Source: Bacteroidales bacterium
Lineage (GTDB): Bacteria > Bacteroidota > Bacteroidia > Bacteroidales > UBA932
Reading direction: 5' to 3'
NCBI GenBank assembly: GCA_017550655.1
Contig: JAFZOK010000017.1
Coordinates: 225,030-289,029 of the forward strand
DNA: 64,000 bases
The notes under the pieces are model-generated. The model made no database searches. It had not been told where the DNA came from and saw only the letters and a list, made by a program, of their open reading frames with translations. This document shows, piece after piece, positions 9,861 to 17,200 of the stretch. Within the stretch, counting starts at the first letter, position 1. Each line of letters opens with the position of its first letter. Both the position numbers and the translations under genes were made by a program.

Positions 9861-9896
9861 GAAAAAATATCGGGTGTCAAATGACTACCCGATATT
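9861..9896 (-). terminator. Intrinsic terminator/attenuator between precursor and maturase genes
   Basis: A perfect 10-bp stem (arms AATATCGGGT, 9887-9896, and ACCCGATATT, 9866-9875) with an 11-base loop, followed on the minus strand by a run of six T. It lies 54 bases after the stop of the small precursor gene and 26 bases before the maturase start. Partial termination here would make more precursor than enzyme mRNA, as is common in RiPP operons. Confidence 0.78.
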
Positions 9897-9949
9897 CTGT
9901 GCATTAGGATTCATTAGAATGAATCTTGGAAGTAAGACAGTCTCCATTA

Positions 9950-10138
9950 TTAATTCTTGGTACCTGGAAGACCAGGGAAACCACCAACGCTGCAAGCAGG
10001 TGCATCACCGCCATCGCCATGGGAGCAACCAGTATATGACGGACAATCATCACCGCACCCGCTCTGACATACGATTCCTTCGAGCTTTGTTTCGATTTCC
10101 TTGATTACAGGAGACTCATAACAATTAGTCTTTTTCAT
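9950..10138 (-). CDS. Candidate RiPP precursor peptide, Cys-rich
   Basis: A 62-residue peptide. Residues 1-22 are a charged, Cys-poor leader-like part containing YESPVIKEIETKLEG, a type of leader seen in small Bacteroidetes natural-product precursors. From residue 23 the composition changes to Cys, Gly, Asp, Ser and Pro, with Cys24, Cys28 and Cys32 spaced exactly four apart (CX3CX3C), then Cys38 and Cys49, and a tail rich in Gly and Pro. It is the first gene of the locus, followed by a terminator, the radical SAM maturase and the PqqD-like protein. An AGGAA stretch precedes the ATG. I infer that the core is residues about 23-62; no cleavage site or dedicated protease/exporter is seen nearby. 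Confidence 0.77.
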   Translation of the reverse strand: MKKTNCYESPVIKEIETKLEGIVCQSGCGDDCPSYTGCSHGDGGDAPACSVGGFPGLPGTKN

Positions 10139-10201
10139 TTCCTTATATGAATTAAGTATTAATAATATTCTTTACTCTCCCTTCCTTGCGGAAAATTTGT
10201 T

Positions 10202-10232
10202 CAAAGTTAACGATTCCACCTAAAAAAACAAA
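10202..10232 (-). promoter_or_regulatory. Consensus promoter of the RiPP locus
   Basis: On the minus strand TTTG (10232-10229), a 19-base spacer, and TAACTTTG (10209-10202) match the Bacteroidota promoter TTTG-N19-TAnnTTTG exactly. It sits between the stop of the PKD lipoprotein gene and the precursor gene, giving a leader of about 55-60 bases. The locus therefore has its own promoter and is not only read from the upstream btuB operon. Confidence 0.78.
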
Positions 10233-10241
10233 TAATATGAA

Positions 10242-11933
10242 TTATTTGCTCATGTTATAGTCGGAGATAAAGAGGATTTCCGTGGAAAGTTCCCCTATCC
10301 AGCCGGCTTTGGCGCAGACTGAGGTTTGAATTTTTATGAAGTCTATGTACTGGAGGTTGGCAGGCTGGCCGTCCCAGGTAACAGCATCGCTGATCTTAAA
10401 GTGGTTATCTAGTGCCCCGCCGGAAGAATTGTCATTGGAGGAGAGGCGGTCTATGGTGCTGAAATTGTCTGCATAACCCCAGTCAAAATCCTGGTTGATC
10501 CAGTTGTCCTTGCTCACTTCCTTGGTTTTGGAAATCAGTTTTGAGCCGTAAAGGGTGTAGGAAGAAGTCTTTACCCAGTTCGGATAATAGAAGTCTTGGC
10601 TGTGGTATGCGGCAAGGTAATCCACGCTGCCGGACTTGCCGTCAGAGGACGTCCACATCACGCTGGATTTTGCGTTTGGCTTATAGTATGTTATTGCATA
10701 ATCCTTTGTTTCATAGGCATAATCACTGCCCTTAAGCTCGTACCAGGTATCATCCGGAAGGCCGTTGCCGTTTTCATCCTGCATCACCCAGACAATGCCA
10801 GGCTCGGAGGAATTGTGAAAGGCGTTGCCGGTGATGGCAATGTTGTAGCCGCCGTCGTTTTCCACACTGTGGTCAAAGCCGGCGACAAGATAACCGCCCC
10901 AGGCTCCGAGAGATACAAATGTCTTGGCCTCCATCCTCTTCTGTGCCCAGGCACAGGCTTCTTCCATTGTGTTTGCCGTAAAGTCAGCGTTAATGAACTG
11001 CCCGGGAGCAGGCATATACTCGTATATCTTGTTCCACGGAGCCTTGCCGCCTATGCGCTTGTATGTGCCTTCTGGAGGGCAGACATTTACCTTGAGAGTC
11101 TTGGACTGGGACCTGAAGGAGTTTTTCATCGTGACGGAAAGTGTATGCACTCCGACAGTAGCCTCATTGCATACATAATAAGGCTCGGCAGATTCCTTAA
11201 CCTTGGTTCCGTCCAGAGTCCAGGTGAATGTGGCGTCAAAAGCGTTTTCAAGATCGCGGATGAGAATTCTTATGCTTCTTCCTGTTGAATAGTTGTAAGT
11301 ATCTGATTCAAAGTTCCATTTGAAAGGCATATCCTTCTCTTCCAGAACCTTTACGGTAAAAGATATGGAAGCCTGTCCGTCCTCGTTCTTTGCTGTAAAC
11401 TTGAATGTATGTGTGCCTGTCTGGGATGCCTTGTACTTGTAGGTTTTGGAAGTGGAAACCTCAGTACCGTCTATTGTCCAGCTATATGTGGCTCCATCGG
11501 TGTTGGCAACCTCCGGGCTGAACTCGTATTCCGAGCCCTTGAGGATGGAGAAACCGCCCTGCGGAACTGCGAAGCCAATCACCGGAGGAAGTTTCTCGGC
11601 GACAGTGATCTTTACTTCCCTTGAAGCGCTACCGATTGAGTTGGTGACAGTGATCTTTGCATAGTAAATGCCAACTGTATTTGAAGAGAATGTCAGGTTT
11701 GGGGAGGTGGAAACCACCTTGCCTTCAATAGTCCAGATGAACGATGCACCGTCCGCATTAGAATATGTTGGAGTTATAGTTATGCTCTTGCCAATCTTTA
11801 CCGTAACCGCCTGGCTTTCCAGGGAAATGGAAGGACCCGGCTTAGGAGTAGGATTGACAGGCTTTCCGCCACAGCTCACTATCACCAGTGCAAAGAGTAT
11901 TGCAGCAAAACCGTTTAACAGGGAATATTTCAT
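10242..11933 (-). CDS. PKD-like surface lipoprotein of the cobalamin locus
   Basis: A 563-residue lipoprotein (lipobox Ile-Val-Ser-Cys, Cys21), then a Pro-rich linker and three PKD/Ig-like repeats of about 85 residues each; each holds an F/Y-x-W-T-(I/L)-(E/D)-G core and a G-x-Y/H-x-x-x-(I/V)-T/S end strand. The C-terminal 270 residues form a different domain with a GAWGGYLVAGFDHSV motif, a DENGNGLPDDTWYELKG acidic loop that could bind calcium, and many aromatics. Its ATG overlaps the stop of the BtuB-like gene by 4 bases (ATGA), so it is translationally coupled and under the same cobalamin riboswitch. I infer a surface partner that captures corrinoids for the receptor, in the role of BtuG or BtuH, but it is not an obvious BtuG propeller. 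Confidence 0.82.
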   Translation of the reverse strand: MKYSLLNGFAAILFALVIVSCGGKPVNPTPKPGPSISLESQAVTVKIGKSITITPTYSNADGASFIWTIEGKVVSTSPNLTFSSNTVGIYYAKITVTNSIGSASREVKITVAEKLPPVIGFAVPQGGFSILKGSEYEFSPEVANTDGATYSWTIDGTEVSTSKTYKYKASQTGTHTFKFTAKNEDGQASISFTVKVLEEKDMPFKWNFESDTYNYSTGRSIRILIRDLENAFDATFTWTLDGTKVKESAEPYYVCNEATVGVHTLSVTMKNSFRSQSKTLKVNVCPPEGTYKRIGGKAPWNKIYEYMPAPGQFINADFTANTMEEACAWAQKRMEAKTFVSLGAWGGYLVAGFDHSVENDGGYNIAITGNAFHNSSEPGIVWVMQDENGNGLPDDTWYELKGSDYAYETKDYAITYYKPNAKSSVMWTSSDGKSGSVDYLAAYHSQDFYYPNWVKTSSYTLYGSKLISKTKEVSKDNWINQDFDWGYADNFSTIDRLSSNDNSSGGALDNHFKISDAVTWDGQPANLQYIDFIKIQTSVCAKAGWIGELSTEILFISDYNMSK

Positions 11934-13954
11934 AGATCAAAATTCAGCTTTAATTTGACATTTGTGCCAGGCATCGGATAGCACTGAACAACCTCGTACT
12001 GCTGGTTGAGGATATTGTTGATTTCCAGAGTAACCTTAAGTTCCCTTTTCATTTGGCCAATGGAGAAGGTGCGGGTAATGCCCATATCGTGAGTGTACCA
12101 GGCGGGAGAATAATTCTCCGCGATGTTGGCAACAGACTCGTACCTTTCTCCCGTATAGATAAAACTGTAGGTAACGGCCCACTTCCTGTAGTCGGCGGTA
12201 ACTATGACGCTTCCGCTGTGCCACGGAATGTAAGGAATCTGCCCCCTGTACCACTGGCTGGTCTTGTCCGTAACGTCCTCGGCTCTCTGGTATGTGTAGG
12301 CAAGACGGGTGTTCCAGCCAATCTCTCCGGTAGAGAAGGATGTCTGTGCAGAAGCGTCTATTCCCTTGATTTCCACCCTTCCGAAGTTCAGCATAGTCCA
12401 GCGGAACTGGTTGGAGGAAGGAACAGCCACGATCTTGTTCTTTACCGTATTGTAATAGGCATCCACACTGGCGTCAAAAGCCTTGAAGAAGCCAGTCTTG
12501 AACTTCTGGCTGAAGACCGCTCCAATGTTGTACTGGGTGGTGGATTCAGGCTTCAGGTTTATGTTGCCTACAAATGTGTAGTAAAGGTCGTTGAATGTCG
12601 GAAGACGGAAGACTCTCTTGTAGAAAGCCCTGATGTCCAGATTTATATCCCTGAACGGGCGGTATGAGGCGATAATGGTTGGAGTGAACCTGCCGTTAGT
12701 GGAGAAATGTGCGGACTCGTACTTTGAGCGGTCCTTTACGTATGTATAGAGCAGGCTTGCCTGGAACTTGAACCTGTCCCGGGAAACGGATGTTGCAACG
12801 GCGTTCAGGAATGTGAACCTGTTCGGATAGATAAAACCCGCAAGGTCAGCGTTCAATTTGTTGTACTGGATATCGTCAGAAAGGGACAGGCTCCACCACT
12901 TTGTAACGTTGAAGAGATGGGCCAGGGACGCATAGCCCTCGTTCTGGCGGAAATGGCTGTTGACATACATCGTTGAGACATCTTCCCTCGGATCGGATAG
13001 ATAATGAAGATAGTCGTAGGCGTATTTGCCGTTGAAAAGCAGGCTGTAGCTCTTGCTGAACTCCTTCTTGAACTGCGTCTGGAGGAAGAAATTGCGGTCC
13101 CACTGGCGGTCCTGGTGGCGGAAACGGCCCGGCTCTTCCCTTACGCTGGCTCCAGGGAATCCCCTTTCTGAATCGTAGAAATAGGCCTTGATCTTCCAGT
13201 GGCCACCCTCTATGAAGCGGAAAAGGCCCATCTCCACCCTTTCCATCCTCACGTCCCCGTTGTGGCGGTAAGCGGTTGTGTCATAGCCTCCCCTGGTGGC
13301 GTATGTGAAGCGGTAGCGGCCGTTTGTGTGCATATACTCGGCACTGGCGCTCAGGGAGAGCCTGTCGCTAAACTTGTGCTCCCAGAAGGCGGAAGGGTTT
13401 ACAAGGGCGAAGGATCCGGTCTTGAAGCCAAGGTTTATGTTGTCCCTCTTTCCCGGGGCAAATACCGGAATCTTGCTCTGGAGATAAACCGCACTGGCGC
13501 TGGCGTAATCCTTCGCACTCTGGAATATGGCGCTCTTCTGTCCGTTATACACGGAAACGGCCTCAAGGTTGTCCAGGCTGAAGCGCCCGAGGTCCACGAT
13601 GCCGTTCTGGGCATTCCCCATCTCGAGGCCATCGTAGAACACTCCCACGTGCTGGCTTCCCAGGGAACGGATATTCACGCTCTTGAGCCCACCTATTCCG
13701 CCATAATCCTTGATCTGCGCTCCGGAAAAATAACGGATGGCATCCGCAACGGAAAAGGCGGAAAGCCTTTCCATCTGCTCTCCGGAGAGGAACTGCACCG
13801 GAGCAATCTCCCTTACAATCCTCTGGGCCACAACCGTAACCGGACTCAAGGTATCCGCCTTGGGAGACTCCTGGGCAAAGGAAGAAGCAGCCGCCAGCAG
13901 CAGAACTGCAGACAACAATACCTTTAAAACCGTATTTCTGAAAACTGTCATCAT
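11930..13954 (-). CDS. btuB: BtuB-like TonB-dependent corrinoid receptor
   Basis: An outer-membrane TonB-dependent transporter of about 674 residues. The ATG at 13954 (or 13951) begins a clear signal peptide; earlier in-frame ATGs (13966, 13987, 14020) either lack one or run into the riboswitch. A VTVVAQRI segment could be the TonB box region, followed by a compact plug with VNIRSLGSQHVGVFYDGLEM and a 22-strand-type barrel ending KLKLNFDL. The assignment to cobalamin uptake comes from the canonical cobalamin riboswitch directly upstream, not from specific residues. It lacks a carboxypeptidase-like N-terminal domain. It is followed with a 4-base overlap by a PKD-like surface lipoprotein. Confidence 0.88.
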   Translation of the reverse strand: MMTVFRNTVLKVLLSAVLLLAAASSFAQESPKADTLSPVTVVAQRIVREIAPVQFLSGEQMERLSAFSVADAIRYFSGAQIKDYGGIGGLKSVNIRSLGSQHVGVFYDGLEMGNAQNGIVDLGRFSLDNLEAVSVYNGQKSAIFQSAKDYASASAVYLQSKIPVFAPGKRDNINLGFKTGSFALVNPSAFWEHKFSDRLSLSASAEYMHTNGRYRFTYATRGGYDTTAYRHNGDVRMERVEMGLFRFIEGGHWKIKAYFYDSERGFPGASVREEPGRFRHQDRQWDRNFFLQTQFKKEFSKSYSLLFNGKYAYDYLHYLSDPREDVSTMYVNSHFRQNEGYASLAHLFNVTKWWSLSLSDDIQYNKLNADLAGFIYPNRFTFLNAVATSVSRDRFKFQASLLYTYVKDRSKYESAHFSTNGRFTPTIIASYRPFRDINLDIRAFYKRVFRLPTFNDLYYTFVGNINLKPESTTQYNIGAVFSQKFKTGFFKAFDASVDAYYNTVKNKIVAVPSSNQFRWTMLNFGRVEIKGIDASAQTSFSTGEIGWNTRLAYTYQRAEDVTDKTSQWYRGQIPYIPWHSGSVIVTADYRKWAVTYSFIYTGERYESVANIAENYSPAWYTHDMGITRTFSIGQMKRELKVTLEINNILNQQYEVVQCYPMPGTNVKLKLNFDL

Positions 13955-13994
13955 CCTCCAACCCATTACCCGCAGGTTATAATCCATAATGCAA

Positions 13995-14160
13995 GAGGCA
14001 GGTCTTCTGACTCGTTCCATCCGAATGCCTTCCCGGCTGAAAACCAGTGGCTAAGAGTATCCGGACTTTAAGGAACTCACAGCAGCGGGAACTGTCCGGG
14101 AATTGCACCCGATTCCCATTTAATCCGCAGCTTCGAGTTGCTGCAGAACCGCTTGCGCAG
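13995..14160 (-). promoter_or_regulatory. Cobalamin riboswitch
   Basis: Read on the minus strand this stretch carries all conserved blocks of the B12 element in order: GGGAATCGGGTGCAATTCCC, then a CAG-TCCCGC-type core with GCTGTGAG, AGCCACTGG, GGGAAGGC and finally the B12 box GAGTCAGAAGACCTGCCT (14013-13996). It ends about 40 bases before the btuB start, so it most likely blocks translation initiation when adenosylcobalamin or another corrinoid is bound. A TATCTTTG -7 box lies on the minus strand at 14168-14161, immediately before it. Confidence 0.95.
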
Positions 14161-14168
14161 CAAAGATA
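14161..14168 (-). promoter_or_regulatory. -7 box of the riboswitch-btuB transcript
   Basis: TATCTTTG on the minus strand matches TAnnTTTG and is followed at once by the riboswitch. A TTTG -33 element at the right distance is not evident, so the promoter may be weak or activated. Confidence 0.5.
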
Positions 14169-14242
14169 GTGTTTTTAGGCACAATCATCATTTTTCTATC
14201 AATATCTCCATCGCCGAGACAAAATCCGGTCTTTTGGCATAA

Positions 14243-14274
14243 TTGCTGATAATTGCTAAATTTGTTAACACATA
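14243..14274 (+). promoter_or_regulatory. Likely promoter of the alpha-2-macroglobulin gene
   Basis: TAAATTTG at 14267-14274 fits the TAnnTTTG -7 box; an ATTG at 14242-14245 lies 21 bases before it and may serve as -33 element. The ATG of the gene follows 13 bases after the -7 box, which leaves a very short leader. The rest of 14169-14287 shows nothing else recognisable. Confidence 0.45.
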
Positions 14275-14287
14275 AAAACGGTCTATT

Positions 14288-17200
14288 ATGAAAACTCATC
14301 TACTCACCTTAATCCTTATTATAATGGCAACATTAGGATTCGGTTTCAGTAAGCCTGCCGCTCAGGACGCTTCATACGACCAGCTCTGGAAGCAGGTCAG
14401 AGAAGCAGAGAGCAAGGACCACCCCAAGACAGTGGTGGAAATCTGCGACAAGATACTCGCCAAGGCCCGCAGCGAGGGCAACAAGGGCCAATTGCTGAAA
14501 GCATACTTCTACAGGGTGGACAACAAGATGCGGATAACTCCAGACACCCTGTACGCAAACATAGCCGAGCTGGAGAAGATGGCTGCCGAGGAAAAGGACC
14601 CGGCTACAAAGATGGTCCTTCACAGCTGCCTTGGAACCATTTACGCCAACTATGCCAGTTCCAATGCCTGGGAACTGGCCCGCCGTACAAATATTGACGG
14701 AGGGGAGGATGTTTCAGACATAGAGCAGTGGGGAAGCGTCAAGATTACCCAAACGATTCTCTACAACGTCAACGAATCGCTGAGTAATATTGAAATCCTC
14801 AGAAAAACCGGCAACAAGGCCTTTGTTCCTTTTGTCAACCAGCAGGAAGACAGCAAGTATTACAACCACGACCTTCTGCACATTATTGCAAAGCGGGCCG
14901 TTAACAGTCTCGCCTCTGCGGAAATGGTGGCAAAAGACAAGAAGGCAATCAGGCAGAGGATACAGCAGGTCTGGGAAGACGCCATACGGAACTACCGGGA
15001 TGCTTCCAAAACGGAGGCCTATATCCTTATGTCTCTCGACTATATAGATTACCGCAATCTTGCCGGTAAAGCCCACATACAGGCTCTGGAAGAGTTGATG
15101 GACGAGAAGGTGAAGGCAAATCCTCTCTGCGCGGAAATTCTAATAGAACTGGCTAGAATCCATGCACCGAACAACCCTGTCAAGGCAATGGAACTCTGCG
15201 ATTTGGGAAAAGCCTCCTATTCTTCCTACAAAAGGACTGGACTTCTGGATGAACTGAAGCAAAAGCTTCTCCTTCCTAAAGCCAGCGTCAACCTTCCTTC
15301 ATACGCATACACAGGAGATAAAAAGGAGATCATTCTTACCCATAAGAATCTGGATAAGGTAACCATCATCCTCTATAAGATTCCAGAGTCTATCCAAAAG
15401 ATTATCAGGGAGAAAGGCATCTACAAACTTGAAAAGTCAGATCTTAAGAAATGCCAGCAGTATTCTGTCCAGTCCTTTGCAGTGGCAAGGCCTGCAGACT
15501 ATAAGGACACTCAGGAAAATATCTATCTGGAGATTCCGGCAGAACCGGGGCTCTACACCTCCAAGCTGATTGCCGCAGACAAGGAAATCTTTGACTGGAA
15601 TCTTATGGCTGTCGGAAAGATTAAACTGATGTACACATCCTGGGAGTATGGCAAACTGGAAGTGACGGCAGTCGACCGGCTTAGCGGACATCCGCTTGAG
15701 GGAGTGGAAATTACCGTTGAATCATCCCCAAGGTCATACGACGGCAAGAAAAAGACAACTGTTCTGAAAACCGGCAAGGACGGCAAGATGGTCTATGAGG
15801 AAGACCTGAGCAAATACAATGGTTATGTCAACCTTAAAGCGGCATTGGGAGACGACACCTATATGCCTACGGTCAATACCTCTATAACCTCCAACCCTCA
15901 GGATTTGAACCACTATGGAAGCGGGAGACTTAACATTATAACGGACAGGAGCATTTACCGCCCGGGGCAGACCGTTTATGTCAAGGGACTGTACTACTAC
16001 GAGAAAGGGGACGAGGCCCATGTCAGGGAAGGTGAAAAGATGACCATAGAGCTTGTTAACTCCAACCGGGAGACTGTGGACAGAAAAGAGGCTGTTACCA
16101 ACAGTTTCGGCTCTTTTGACGCTTCTCTCCAGATACCTTCCGGAGGACTGATGGGCAACTACACTGTCAAGGTAAACTCACAATCCAGAAACATCCGGGT
16201 GGAGGAATACAAGAGACCTACCTTTGAAGTCAAGGCGGACGATGTGGAGGGAACCTACAAGTTCGGCGACAGGGTTGAGGTTAAGGCAAATGCAAAGACC
16301 TTCTCCGGAGTTCCTGTAGATGAGGCTGATGTAAAATACACCGTAACCCGCCGCAAATGGAGATGGTGGAGCCCGTCTTCAGAAGACATTCTGGAAACGG
16401 GAGAACTCAAGACAGACAGCGAGGGAAACGTGATGGTACCGTTGACTTTGCTTCCGGAGGATGACGACGATGAGATCGAAGACCGCTACTCAAGCAGCCA
16501 TTACTCCTACGAGGTCAGGATAGACGTGACGAATGCTGCCGGGGAAACCCAGAGCACCACTGCCTTCGTCTATGCGGGAAAGAACAGCATGATCCTTAGC
16601 TTCACCGGTGTAGGACAGATCTGCAAGGACAGGGATATCAAATTCGAGATGGTTGCCTCCAATCTCGCCCAGAACCCAGTTGATGTCGATGTACAATACA
16701 CAGTTTACCGGCTGACCGGAAAGGACGGGAAGGAAAAGGTTGAAGAGGGAACCGTCAAGTCCAACACCCAGATAAAGAAGGAAGAATGGAAGACTCTTCC
16801 AAGCGGAAAATACCGCATCGAGTATTCCGCAAAGGACAATGCCGGAGAACTTGTTGAAGGAGCGAAGGAGTTTACATTGTTCTCCGCAAAAGACACTAAG
16901 CCTATTGAAGGTACAGACTTCTGGACTTATCGCGATGGAGACTATATCTATTACGGAACTTCCCACAAGGATGCCGTTGTCTTCATAGACATATATGCAG
17001 ACAACAAACTCATCGAGAGCAAACTCGTAAATATTTCAGACCAGATTCTCTCCCAGAAGTTCGTATACAAGCCGGAATACAAGGACGGAGCTTCCATAGT
17101 CTTGAGAATGGTGCGCAACGACCGTATGTTCAAGGAAGGATTTTCGGTTTACAAGCCGCGCCCGGACTATGACCTTCGCCTTAAGTGGAGTGTATTCCGC

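Noticed and set aside
5505-10138. The receptor at 5505-7832 as importer or exporter of the RiPP product
   Set aside because: A plus-strand gene separates them, the receptor lies beyond the end of the RiPP transcript and nothing in its sequence points to a peptide ligand.
13967-14020. Longer start of the BtuB-like gene
   Set aside because: The extra codons lie within or directly behind the B12 box of the riboswitch and delay the signal peptide.
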